A stretch of DNA of 64,000 nucleotides from Pseudeuparius sepicola. Taxonomy: Eukaryota > Arthropoda > Insecta > Coleoptera > Anthribidae. A program made the position numbers and the translations under genes. The notes below the pieces were generated by a model. That model did no database searches and was not told the DNA's origin. It saw only the letters and a program-made list of their open reading frames with translations. Positions within the stretch are counted from its first letter, which is position 1. The number at the start of each line of letters is the position of its first letter. Shown here in pieces: positions 12,241-23,540 of the stretch. The stretch spans positions 878,001 through 942,000 of the forward strand of contig OY987305.1 of NCBI GenBank assembly GCA_963920635.1, read 5' to 3'.

Positions 12241-13062
12241 TTGATGATCGAAGTATCTGCTGATGTTGAGGATTTTATTAAACTGATAATTAGCATACTA
12301 TAATTGATTTAATATTATGGGAGGTGTGTCTATTTTGAAATGGAAGTACACAATGGAGTACGTGGCATCACTCAAAAAGACGTTAGATCTGTTTACTTTT
12401 TGTTCTTACTCCCTCCCATCCCCAGTTATTTCTCTGAGGTTCAAATCTACCCCACGAGTATATTTTCTAACCTTAAAACGCATACATTGAGAGTTATCGT
12501 TTGATATTATACAGAGACGGCTCCTTATTCAAATCCCCCAAATCCACCCAGCATTTAATGATCTACATTATTATTTAAGGGCAGATTTGAATTTCTCCAC
12601 CATGGAACTGCTAAATGACAAAAAACTAATCCGCTTTTACCCAGGCCTGGCATATCTGGCCGCGCAAAATGAAAAATTGATTAAAAATTGCATATTGAAA
12701 CCCTTTAAGACCTTTATTCGGTGGAAATCAAAGGAATATTCAAATGACTACTATATTCAACGCGAATTAATTAAAAGTTTCGGATTCCTTGAATGCGCTA
12801 CTTTGGATTATTGATAAGCACGCAGCTGATTTCCAAAATTGTACACGTCTCCCATACGAAAAATATATTGACTTTAAATGTCCCATAGATATTCTTTGTA
12901 TCGATATAATTCGATTGGATGATACATGTTTTCATCTGAAAATTATAAATATTTATAGTTATAACAGTATCTGCGATAACAGTGTACTCCGATCACATCG
13001 ATATTCGCTTGGCAGCGGAACCACGCCCACCAGTCACTGCGATCGCAGTCGAGTGCTATGTA
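12241..13062. repeat. dispersed repeat segment, otherwise unrecognised
   Basis: 12280-12460 (AATTAGCATACTATAAT, TATGGGAGGT, TCTGTTTACTTTTTGTT, TTTCTCTGAGGTT in order) recurs in the same orientation at 35668-35870. Nothing is recognised in the rest. Confidence 0.5.
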
Positions 13063-13070
13063 AAACCGCC

Positions 13071-14253
13071 CACGATACACTTACCAACGGTATGTCACCA
13101 ACGAATCCGAAAACAAGGCAACTATGCGCATCTACGTCAGTTGCGAATCACGAATTCTAAATAATGCGTGGTGTTTAATTTTAATGGCGGGTGCGGTTGT
13201 GATTTACAATTTTTTATAGTTTACAGTATAATGTGTCAAGAAAAAAGTGTAAACAACTGACTGATCGTCAGTCCAGCTCGACAGTGCTTTGAAATAGGCC
13301 AGAAATGCCGGGATGTGCAGTCAGCGTATGTCCAAATAATAATAGGAACAGTAAGGGAACGGAAATTAAGTATTATAGATTTCCCAAGGACAATAATCTG
13401 GTAAGGAAACAGATTATTTTATAGAACAGAGCATTAAAAATAGGGGACTCAGCAGAGTTTATGCCTGGTTTATACAGCAAATAAAAGAGAATGTGCAATA
13501 AAAAATTAGCCTTGTTATGATTAAAGGGAATCATTATTTGATCCCTATTTTACTCACTATTTATTATGTTGTTTTGTTTGTTGTTTAACTATAAACTAAG
13601 CATTAGTTGTGCAGGTTGTGCTTGTGTCGAGGCTTGTGTGCATTAATTGGTAAATAAGGCTTTAATTGACATAAACCGACATAAACACTGGAAGGAAAAA
13701 GTTATATTTTTGGTAAGGCTTTGAATCTTATTTATCAATATCTTTGCCTATAACAAGTCATCTGTAAAATACTTTTTTTCGATAGAGAGTTTGTGTCGAT
13801 AGAAGCCGAAACTTAGTTCAAGATTACCTTACTTACAATAAATGTATTATTTAGATACCTATATGATATTTTTTTATTGTCTAGCAATATACGGTCTTTT
13901 AAAAGAAAAATCCTGTTAATTTAACAAAATATACATGAATTTTATTTGTATGCATACGATTAGCTAAAACGCAAAGAAAACAAATTATTTGTAAAATTAT
14001 AATAATTATCAAATTAAATGTGTTCTTTATCAACAGAATATTCATTCACTTATCTAGTAATATAATCTACATATTTTTAACAACATTTATTTAAAAGAAA
14101 ACGTTTAAAATAACCAAAAACCCATAAAAAAGTATCTATTGCTGTGTAAAACATATGGAGCAATTTAAATTCTGATTCGCAACTGACGTCACAAGGTGCG
14201 ACAGAGATAGGCATATGGATGCGCAATGACATACCGTGGGTAAGTGTATCGTG
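13071..14253 (+). mobile_element. P-superfamily element with THAP exon and 8-bp target duplication
   Basis: This 1183-bp element has inverted ends beginning CACGATACACTTACC and continuing ACGGTATGTCA on both sides, with weaker similarity (CGTCAGTTGCGAATCA) further in. It is flanked by a perfect 8-bp duplication AAACCGCC (13063-13070 and 14254-14261). Inside, a THAP start exon (13305-13400) is followed by a splice donor, but the catalytic body of the transposase is gone. The size, CA start, 8-bp duplication and THAP exon together identify a deleted P-element relative. Confidence 0.9.
13305..13400 (+). CDS. THAP domain first exon of a P-like transposase
   Basis: This 32-codon exon reads MPGCAVSVCPNNNRNSKG then TEIKYYRFPKDNNL, and ends at a GTAAGG donor. 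It shows the C-x4-C zinc pair and the Y-x-FPKD segment of a THAP domain. The frame is intact, unlike the other THAP exons in this window, but no second exon with the C-x2-H pair was found before the element ends, so the protein is not complete. The ATG is chosen because THAP proteins normally begin MPxxC at the very N-terminus. Confidence 0.8.
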
Positions 14254-14261
14254 AAACCGCC

Positions 14262-15729
14262 TCCATAGGCGTAAGTAGAGTAGAGAGAGTACGTCGGCGC
14301 GCGCCAAATGTCGGGCATGGGCGAAAATAGCGTATTACGTAAACACGGCAAAAATCGTTCGAAATTTCGGTTGTCGTGAAGTTTCGATGTTGCAAAAGGT
14401 GCAAAATAGTGTGGTGATTAGTTTGAGCTGCGTACATTAAAAACTCATCCCGCGATTACAACCACAAATATCGTCGTGAAATCCGGGATGTCAAAAGGAA
14501 ATTTGAAAATTCATTTTCTCGAAAACTACGTTCGACCGGGAAAACCCAAGGCCGGATTCGTCTTCAGGGACCTCGAAAATAGGGGAGGTAGCCAAAATTT
14601 CAAGAAAATCGTGGGTGGATTTATCTCAATATTAAGTATTATTTTTCATAATAATTGTCTAATGGATATCTCAAGGTATATACTTTCTTTGCTCTATTTA
14701 AAAAAAGTAAAAAAACATAAAAAATACATAAAAGTTAGTTTGTGAGTTGAGTAGCACCCCAAAAAATGTTCCACTGCGGGACATCCACCCCGATTTGATC
14801 CACCTCTATAATAAATAATAATTTACGAACCGCGCTTGTTGTTTTTTTGTTGTTTTGCATTTTCTGTAGACCGTACACGTGATTACAAATAAGGCGCTGC
14901 ACCGTGTAAAAAGAAATATGCGACCTACTTCCTTAAAACCAATTAATTGCTCCGAAACGTCAATATCCTCGCCAAATGTACACAAAGAATTGAATGAGCC
15001 ATCAAAGAACAATAGAACGTTATCGATACACCTAATTTTAAAATAAAAGTCATTGCTCGACTCTATTGATTCCCTAATAAAGCTATATAAAGTTTTGAAG
15101 GCTGCCGAGGGGTTTAGTTTTTTGGGCAACCCATTAAGGCTAAAGCTTTTAACTTACACCGGAGATATTAATTATAATTTAATTAATTTCTATAGTGGGT
15201 GCATATTACAGCGCGCTTAAGTAACTGGTAACTGTTTTCGTCCGATCACAATATGCACTTCGATGCGTTCAAGAATTCAGTTTCGATCGTGCTGTAGTAT
15301 TTATTATCAGGACTCGGCTCGGTCGATTTATAATTTAGGTGCTAACTCAAAGTCCCAATTCGCAGCACTAATTCATTATGGAGTGACACACGAGGTAACT
15401 AATTATGATACTACGGCGGGATACATAAGAAGTTTCTGTTCTGTTTCTCTCTTCTGTTACATTGTCGAGCTAGGTATACGTTTTCTTTTATTCAGGCGAA
15501 ATAAAATTATCGAAGGCTTTATGACATTTATGAAGCATTATTCTTTTTGAATTACAACGCTTTCAGAGTGTGGGCAACATATATTCACATTGTAGCAAAA
15601 TTTGTTAGTAGAAAATAATAATAATGTTTTCATAGAAAATACCTACCACATGCGTCATAATCCTTGCTAGTTTATAAATTACAAAAAAAACTTCGACATC
15701 CTGTAACACGGAAAAAAGGTATATATGTA
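14262..15729. other. unrecognised sequence
   Basis: No conserved coding frame or paired repeat ends recognised. The open frames at 14476-14745, 14806-15129 and 15263-15550 lack recognisable motifs and splice context. Confidence 0.4.
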
Positions 15730-17293
15730 CAGGGTGGTCAGATAAGAATGCAAAGTGCTGTATCTCGGAAACTATTCGTCGTAGAGACTTGCGGTAAAAT
15801 TTTTTTAGAAGAAAGTGGCCAAGAGAAAAACCTGGAAATTATTTTCAGATTTTCAAGATAGTCACCAGGGGGCGTAACCTTTAAAGTGATTTTTCACTGA
15901 AATCCACCTAGTAATGTTACCAAAATAATATATGCTTTTTAAAGGTAAGCTTTATTCGAGTAATTTTTGTTTAACATTTTTTGACATATGTATTAAAATA
16001 AAGTGGTGGGGAGTGATTCAACAAATATTAAAATCCTAACTGAAAATGTTTTTTTTTAATAAAACTAATGCTTCCTTAAATGCTCGAACTCTCTTCCATA
16101 TAATGTTGACAAGTTGATTTTAGGCATTTGTTTTTCCTCCATGGCCTACCCTTCGTATTTTGTCTACCTTGCACTTGCATATTAAATGCATTGATTATTA
16201 TGCCCCTACACGTCTTTTTTTAATTTTTTGAACCAAGTATACTTTTATATAATAATAGATCTTCTTTAATAACGGCTGTATTTATATATCAATGAAGTAA
16301 AATAAAGGGTATTTCAGCCAAAATTATGTTTTATTTATTCTTTACAATAAACCAAGCTTTCCGCCATACTTTTGGCCTTCGTCGGGGTATTGAGATGAAT
16401 ATTGAAAAGTTATGGTTCTATGAATATAAACGTCCGAAAATGGAATAAAATTGTTGTGTAAATATTTTTGTTGTTGTCAACTAAAAAAAAAGCTTGGTTT
16501 ATTGTAAAGAATAAATAAAACATAATTTTGGCTGAAATACCCGCTATTTTACTTCATTGATATACTTTTATAATTAAAAAATGATAAAATTATGAAAGTT
16601 TATCATTAAATCTTAAAAAAATACAAATAAGAATAAATACCGGTGTAACAGCGTCTTTTTAAAATTTTATGATAAAACTAAATTTTCTTTCTTTGATATT
16701 TTCAGCTAGGAATAGGATATCGAGATACGGTTTTCACTAGCCTATTTAGGTATCATTTCACTACATTTTTATGAAAAGAAAAGTAATAATATTGCATTTA
16801 ATTTTTTTCCAGAATTTTGCAATTTTCTGTTATTATATTAAAAAACGCGCTCTAGCGGCATCACTGAGACTTAGACATATCACGGGTAAGATGGGTTTGA
16901 TGGAACAATAAATGCTTTTTCCAACGAGACCAAGTTTGTTAAAATCCGTTCAGTCATTTAGGAGTTACAGCTGTTTATTTAAAAAAACATTGAATCACTC
17001 CCCACCACTTTATTTTAATAGATATGTCAAAAAGTGTTAAACAAAAATTACTCGAATAAAGCTTACCTTTAAAAAGCATATATTATTTTGGTAACATTAC
17101 TAGGTGGATTTCAATGAAAAATCACTTTAAAGTTTAAGATGGCGGTTACGCCCCCTGGTGGCTATCTTGGAAACCTGAAAATAATTTCCAGGTTTTTCTC
17201 TTGGCCACTTTATTCAAAAAAATTTTTACCGCAAGTCTCTACGACGAATAGTTTCCGAGATACACCACTTTGCATTCTTATCTGACCACCCTG
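15730..17293. mobile_element. mariner-type fold-back element, CAGGGTGGTC family, copy B
   Basis: The left end TA|CAGGGTGGTCAGATAAGAAT and its inverted copy at 17293|TA bound a long palindrome. The arms match copies A (11234) and C (54806). The left arm lacks part of the family sequence and carries an inverted internal block, so this copy is a rearranged head-to-head form. An unrelated 311-bp insertion (16250-16560) sits near the centre. Confidence 0.85.
16250..16560. mobile_element. 311-bp insertion with 12-bp target duplication
   Basis: The sequence TATACTTTTATA occurs at 16238-16249 and 16561-16572, and only once in the corresponding place in copies A and C. The insert is itself a fold-back (GTTTTATTTATTCTTTACAA near 16329 and its complement near 16497-16520). 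A 12-bp duplication does not fit Tc1/mariner (TA), hAT or P (8 bp). The element type is unknown. Confidence 0.7.
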
Positions 17294-17500
17294 TACAATT
17301 ACCCCTACTTATTTTAAAATATACTATCAGATTCATTATTAAATGGTTCTGTATCAACTAGCAGCCTAAGCTTTTCGTAAAAAATGAGTCACAATCAGTT
17401 GTAGTTCACGGTTAGTTTGATAAATAACCATAATGCGTTTCCATAAAGACAAGGATAAATGGAAATGAACATGCAAAGAATATTATAATAGTATACTCAC
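17294..17500. other. unrecognised (intron side of DIP linker exon)
   Basis: AT-rich sequence downstream of the linker-exon donor; nothing recognised. Confidence 0.4.
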
Positions 17501-17563
17501 TTTCTTTATTTGAATTGCTTTTCATTTCCGTCGCTCTGGGGGGTGTTGAAGGCATCGGTATTT
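17501..17563 (-). CDS. DIP/lachesin-like gene, short linker exon after Ig3
   Basis: This 63-nt phase 1-1 exon completes the codon split at the Ig3 donor (SIRLY-E) and then encodes IPMPSTPPRATEMKSNSNKE. DIP proteins characteristically continue from ...SIRLYEIP into a Ser/Thr/Pro-rich linker leading to a C-terminal membrane anchor, which fits. Seen: acceptor TTATTTTCAG before AAATACC, and donor AAA|GTGAGTAT. The exon is too short to stand alone as a gene; it is supported by phase continuity, consensus splice sites and the EIPxPSTP motif. The remaining C-terminal exons (Ser-rich stalk and hydrophobic GPI-type signal) were not recognised between 1 and 17500. They are either further downstream or too poorly conserved to see by eye. 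Confidence 0.88.
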
Positions 17564-18867
17564 CTGAAAATAACCCATTTATTTTTAGATAAACAGAAAT
17601 AAAGTGGACATTATTATTTCCTATTACACGGCAAATTGGAATTTTATGCAAAAACACCACTCGAATGGCCATAGTTAAATTTTCGCACTACCTGGCTTAT
17701 TTTTATCAATACATGACATTATATGAAAAATGTAAAACTTGTTGGCGCGTAAATCAAAAACCGTGCTCGTTTTCAAATCAACCAAGCTCGAACCATTGTA
17801 AGTTTCTCTTGTGGTTGAAAAGCGATGATACAAATAAGTGGATTAGATCGAGCGGTTTCATAAAATGCACGGTTAAAAATTTAATAAATGGATGCGTTCT
17901 TTTTGTTTAATCAGCAATTTATAGGGTAACATCCATATTGTGCTGTCTTTGGAGATGTTTTAGATGTTTCAGTGGCTGACAACGACCAAAGGATATTTCA
18001 AATATATTTTTTTCAAATTCGACTTAGAAATGCCACTTTCCGATACCTTCTGCAACAAATGTCAGATTTGACAGCTATCAAAGATAGCTTGGCCACAACT
18101 GTCAATGTCATCTTTGCTCTAATTTGAAGCAAAAACTGTTCCCGACATCAAATTTTAACCAAAGCTTTTTTTAAATCCCATATGGTGCTGACTTTAATGG
18201 TGACACTGTATATTTCTAGAAAGCTGTTTACTCGTGGAATGTTAGAGAGACATATATTTCACGGACCCATTCCACAAATCGAATGCGAATGTTTCGTTTA
18301 ATTTAAGTAATCAAGGAAATAATACGACCTGTCCAATCTGCCGGAAAATTTTATTAATTCCTTTATTTGTCAAATTCCGCCGAAATCGCCTTAGCAAGTG
18401 GTAGTTTTTAAAGGGACAAAGGGCCAAAATAACGACGTGCTTTGCGGTTACAATAATAACAGACTGAGACGGAAATAAGGACGGAACATTCGCTTTATAT
18501 AATTGAATCGAGTTCTTTTTACACAAGTTAAATTTTCTGGACATTTCGTCGGCATATGAGCATTTTCTCATGGGTAGATTTATAGACCTAGACGTACCGC
18601 ACAACATCTTATCAAAATAAATTACTTTTCCTGTTTTCGGGACACGTGTTATTTTTTATAGCCGTTCTGGTATTTACCACATTTTTCATAGAATTATCAC
18701 GTCCTCCTTGTACGTCTTCTTTCCTTTTCTTAATTGGAATACATATATCGCTTTTTGCTGTTACGTCACAACAAAAAAGGCCACCCACAAAAATTATATC
18801 TTATAAATCAAATCAAGCTCCTTTCACACAATCGATTACTAAAAATAAAATTGGAGATAAAAATCCT

Positions 18868-19920
18868 TTTTAATAACAAGCCATTTATTAAAACGAATAC
18901 AATAAATTTAGGTTTTCGTTAAGATAATTATTCAATTCCAAATTGCGACAAGTTTTTGCAAATTGAAAAGCTTGTCGCGCGAAATGTTGATGAAAGTAGG
19001 TACCAATTAATTTTATTGGACAGTGATTGGTTGATAAGCAAGTACCTATTTGCCAAAGTATGAATTTTTTTCTTTACAATTCGCGCGACAAGCTTTTCAA
19101 AAACTTGTCGCAATTTGGAATTGAATTATCTTAACGAAAACCTAAACTTATTTTATTCGTTTTAGTACATGGCTTAAATAAAAGCTTGTTTTTAAAAAGC
19201 TTTTTTTTTATTTTCAATTTTATTTTGTGCTTTTTAGTTCCTATTTGATTCCCATGTCAGGAGGGTAGTAAAGAAATTTAGTCCGCCATCTTGGGGCGGC
19301 CGCCATATTGGATTTCGTATGAAGTCATTCGCCTTATTGTTTTCTACCCGTCGAGCCCTTTCATTTGATACCCATGTTGGGTATCAAATAGGTACTCCGC
19401 CATCTTGGAGCCGCGGCCATATTGAATTTAGTTTGATGTCACTAACTTTATCAGTTGCTGCTCTTCAAGCCCTTTCATTTGATACCCATATTAAGGGGGT
19501 TGAAAAGAATATGTAATCCGCCATCTTTGAGCGGCGGCCATATTGAATTTAGTGTGATGTCACTAACTTTATTTTTTCTACTCTTCAAGCCCTTTCATTT
19601 GATACCCATATTAAGGAGGTCGACAAAAATACATCATCCGCCATCTTGGAGCGACGGCCATATTGAATTTAGTGTGATGTCACTAACTCTATCGTTTTCT
19701 ATTCTTCAAGCCCTTTTATTTGATACCCATATTAAGGGGGTTAACAAAAAATACATCATCCGCCATCTTGGGGCGGCGACCATTTTGAAAGTATTGCAAT
19801 ATTGAGTATTACGTACTGTATTGTCACCGGAACTAAAGGTGTATGCAAAATTTCAGCTCAATCGGAAGTGGTTCTAATTTAGCTTGCAAGATTCGACCCA
19901 CACTAACAGGTGAAGTTAAA
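18868..19920. repeat. fold-back plus 118-bp satellite element, copy 1
   Basis: 18890-19200 is a palindrome (TTCCAAATTGCGACAAG and its complement, CTTGTCGCGCGAA and its complement). It is followed by about five direct repeats of roughly 118 bp (19250-19795), each containing CCGCCATCTTGG, GGCCATATTGAATTTAG, TGATGTCACTAAC, CAAGCCCTTTCATTTGATAC and CCATATTAAGG. The unit ends in a GTCACCGGAACTAAAGGTG-containing tail. The same order recurs at 58060-58830 with fewer repeats. A short palindrome, an internal satellite and a fixed tail suggest a non-autonomous transposon that carries satellite; the superfamily is unclear. Confidence 0.75.
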
Positions 19921-20118
19921 TAAAAGCTTGTAATAATTTAATCGAAATAATACACATTAATCCGAATAAAACGACCTGTTAATCCGAATAATTTACTCTC
20001 TATTAATCCGCTAATTCGAATAAAGTGTCTAGCGGAACGAAAACAATTTACAACATTTGAATCAAACGCGAGGGAAATTAGTAGGAAACTCCACGAAGCG
20101 TCGGGGGTAATTTACGTA

Positions 20119-21191
20119 CAGGGTGTTCACTTTTATGTGGACACAAATCAATAAAAAATTGATTTGTTGGGATATTTTCAAATTTTTTTTTATACAAAGG
20201 TCTTCAAAATGCGCAACTTTCTACGTGAACACATTTGTCAAATTGCAATTCCAGGGCCGGCTAAGATTTTTTTTGCGCGAAGTAGTGATTTCGAGGGCCC
20301 CTGGAGAGTCAAGCGTGCCATGGAATGATTTTAAAACAATTGAAGAATTAACAGAACCACCCAAAGTATTGATGGACGAGACTGCAAGAAAAAATAATAC
20401 AGGATGTTTTTCTCTACCGCTGCTGAAAGTTCAGACTTTTTTCGAATTTTATATAAAAATCGTCCTGGGAACATAAACGAGCTACAACAAAAAATAATTG
20501 AAGCTTGCGATTCCGTAACAATAGATGAGTTAAGACGAGTTGTTTCTAATAACAAAAAACGTCTTGAAAAATTTATTACGTTAGAAGGCGATTATGTTGA
20601 AAAAACCCCGATAGTTTAAGATCTAAATATTTTGTTTGTTATTTTATTGTTAAGATTAAATAAATTTTGTTATTAGTAACTTTGTTTCAAAAAGCACGGC
20701 AAACTTGATCAGAATAAAATTCGAAAAAGTCTGAACTTTCAGCAGCGGTAGAGAAAAACATCCTATATTATTTTTTCTTGCAGTCTCGTCCATCAATACT
20801 TTGGGTGGTCCTGTTAATTCTTCAATTGTTTTAAAATCAATCCATGGCACGCTTGACTCTCCAGGGGCCCTCGCAATCACTACTTTGCGCAACTTTAAGG
20901 CGCTGTAAAACCAAACTCCCTGTATATTTTTAGTTCAAATTTTGAACTTAAGGGTTTTAGAGGGTCCTAATTAACGCTGTATGGTCAGATTTTAAATAAA
21001 AAAATGAATAAATAGATTTTGTGAAAATCGGGGTTTAAAAAAAATCTTAGCCGGCCCTGGAATTGCAATTTGACAAATGTGTTCACGTAGAAAGTAGCGC
21101 ATTTTGAAGACCTTTGTATCAAAAAAAATTGAAAATATCCCAACAAATCAATTTTTTATTGATTTGTGTTCACTTAAAAGTGAACACCCTG
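20119..21191. mobile_element. TA-flanked fold-back MITE, CAGGGTGTTCACTTTTA family
   Basis: The inverted ends start CAGGGTGTTCACTTTTA, with TA on both sides. The arms are several hundred bp long and include a near-duplicate segment around GGGCCCCTGGAGAGTCAAGC read in opposite directions. The unpaired centre contains a mariner transposase tail (see 20475-20619). Confidence 0.87.
20475..20619 (+). pseudogene. mariner-type transposase C-terminal fragment
   Basis: The frame reads NINELQQKIIEACDSVTIDE then LRRVVSNNKKRLEKFI and ends at a stop. The spacing and the (I)EAC-x-S(V/I)T-x(2)-LRR-V pattern are those of the helix at the end of Tc1/mariner transposases. All three catalytic aspartate motifs are absent. 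It is a fossil marking the origin of the surrounding MITE. Confidence 0.6.
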
Positions 21192-22349
21192 TATGTATCC
21201 GAGTTATTTTCCATGGTGCTAGAGTGTCAAACTGTGTTTCTGCCTTGTCCGGGCCAGATCCTAAAAATTAGCAAGCAGTCCTAGAAATTTTTATTACGAC
21301 GACAAAATGTGTTCCACTTTCAAAATTCCCATAACTCTCTCGTATCATTTTCTTTAAAGCCAGGAGATTTCCGTTGGAACAGGAGAACAATATTTTATGC
21401 GAGATTAAACTCTTTATTCGACGCATTTTTTACGGCGACTTTATTTGACAAGGGTAAAAAGTATCGGTTTATTGATATACCTTATCCAGGTGGAAATACG
21501 TCTGGGTAGTTTCGCTTGCGTACTTAGAAAATGTTTTTGCTGTAACGCGGGCTTGGCCATTGTCACAGGTTAAGATATGCGGACGGAAGTAGGTCAGCGC
21601 AAAAACCGTTTCAGTGTAAACCCGTACAATTTACACTTATCTAGGGGTTTATGAAAGAAGAAATTGCTCGAACGATCTAAGATTACACCAAGAAAATGCA
21701 CGACCTGACCCTAGCTAATATAACTCATTTTTTTGCTTCAATCAACAATAATTAAGAGCATATTAGATAGAATATTAGATTCTTTCGATGTGTGTATGTA
21801 TGTGTTTTATGTAATTGTTCTTATTTACCTTGGCGTATTGTTGTTTTCACAGTTTACACCTTTGGTAACGCGAGGTTGTTAAATGACCATTAAACCCTAA
21901 AAACAGCTCTATATAATTTTTAAAATGCCATACAATTCATATGTTTTTAAAAAATTAACACTTCCTATAACTTCAAAATTTTATTTAATGTATTAACGGG
22001 GTTTATTTATGTAGTTCCATTTCCTCGACAAACATTCCCGTGAGTTTTTGTATAATTGGGGTAGGCACGAAATACTATTTATGTAGGAAATATCCCGCGG
22101 AAAGTTCATCGGACTGTCTGTATGTTAAATTAAAGGCAGCATTTTATACAAAGTGAAACTAAAACTAGGGTTTGACAGGAAAAAAAACGTGAAGTGTATT
22201 TTTAGTGTCGTTAGTCAAGTAATTTAGAATTCAATTTATATAAAAGCCTTAATATTGAGTATTATATAGATTAACGAGGACAGACCATTTTAATTGAACT
22301 AGGTATTCTAAACAATGAATATAGTAAGTGTAATAGTGATTGGAATAAT
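21192..22349. other. unrecognised intronic sequence
   Basis: No coding motif or paired repeat ends recognised. Confidence 0.4.
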
Positions 22350-22393
22350 GATTTTTTTTTCGATGCGATTTTTTGGAAAATGCTATTAGAGAT

Positions 22394-23385
22394 ATTTTCC
22401 AAAATTTATTTGTGGCGCAAACAGATCCATTTAATTTTTAATTGGGTTTTTCGCCACCAAACTGATCGAAAGACAACTTTTTCAAGTTGCCTGGAAAATT
22501 CATAAATTCTTAACAGTGAATGAACGAAACTTGAAACGTGTAACTCAAAAAATAATAAAAAAAATAAAATGTCATGACAACAGAAACAATAGCCTAGCCA
22601 CCTGCCTGATATTGTACCCTGTGTTCTATCTAATTATCTATACTAACTTCTCTTTGAATAAGTGGCAATAATATTTTACTGAATTCCACTGAACATTCAG
22701 CAACACAGTTGCCCGTATTTCCTAGAATAAATGCAGATTCTTTAATTTTTCGTCTATTTCCTACTTCTTCTTTGAGAATTGGTTTGGACCTATCCCACAA
22801 TATCCTATGATTGTTATTAAAAGAATGTTCACATATTTTTGACTTAAAAATTTGATTTTGCCTGATATAATTTTATAGATAGGCAATCGTTTTAATGTCA
22901 GAACAGTATTTAAAACCAAAAATACATTAAGATCGATGCTAGTTAAAACGAAACCATTTAATCAGGTACAAAGTTCAAAAAATTGCATTTATAAAATTCC
23001 TTGTGAATGTGGAAAGTTCTATGTTGGGGAGACTTGTAGGCCATTTAACGTTCGTTTAAAAGAACATAAAAATTATATCAGGCAAAATCAAATTTTTAAG
23101 TCAAAAATATGTGAACATTCTAGGAAATGTGGAATTCAGTAAAATATTATTACCACTTATTCAAAGAGAAGTTAGTATAGATAATTAGATAGAACACAGG
23201 GTACAATATCAGGCAGGTGGCTAGGCTATTGTTTCTGTTGTCATGACATTTTATTTTTTTTATTATTTTTTGAGTTACACTTTTCAAGTTTCGTTCATTC
23301 ACTGTTAAGAATTTATGAATTTTCCAGGCAACTTGAAAAAGTTGTCTTTCGATCAGTTTGGTGGCGAAAAACCCAAATTAAAATT
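22394..23385. mobile_element. Penelope-like element, head-to-head inverted copy with 16-bp target duplication
   Basis: The left half (22394-22881) is the 3' part of a Penelope-like element on the minus strand, and the right half (22882-23385) is the same part on the plus strand. Both outer ends carry the terminal motif GGGTTTTTCGCCACC or its complement. AAATGCTATTAGAGAT flanks the unit at 22378-22393 and 23386-23401. The plus half encodes the GIY-YIG fragment at 22936-23142. Confidence 0.85.
22936..23142 (+). pseudogene. GIY-YIG endonuclease fragment of a Penelope-like element
   Basis: The frame reads SSKNCIYKIPCECGKFYVGE, then TCRPFNVRLKEHKNYIR. The CIYKIPC...GKFYVGETCRPFNVRLKEHK arrangement, with paired cysteines and the arginine after the YVG box, is the Penelope version of the GIY-YIG nuclease used to nick the target. 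The frame ends prematurely after CEHSRKCGIQ because the middle of the C-terminal tail is deleted relative to 34980-35190. The RT domain is missing, so it is not active alone. Confidence 0.8.
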
Positions 23386-23540
23386 AAATGCTATTAGAGA
23401 TTTTTTTATCGAAAATCTGGCAACGTAATTTACTTCGCCGACTAACATTTCTACAGGGCCTTAAGTTGGAAAAATAGATTTTTTTATTTTCAATTAAAAA
23501 TCAGGTATGCTTTGGAAATATTTGAAAATCGGGTAAACTT

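Larger units (their letters stand above)
22350..23540. mobile_element. MITE relic (related to 43801-44474) split by a Penelope insertion
   Basis: 22350-22393 (ATGCGATTTTTTGGAAAATG, CTATTAGAGAT) and 23386-23540 (TTTTTTTATCG, CTGGCAACGT, ACTTCGCCGACTAACATTTC) are consecutive parts of the family seen at 43930-44120, with an internal deletion. The Penelope-like element sits between them. Confidence 0.75.

Noticed and set aside
19319..19805. Repeated peptide frames (HLIPIL.. type) in the satellite
   Set aside because: Frames come from the 118-bp repeat units, shift between units and have no domain.
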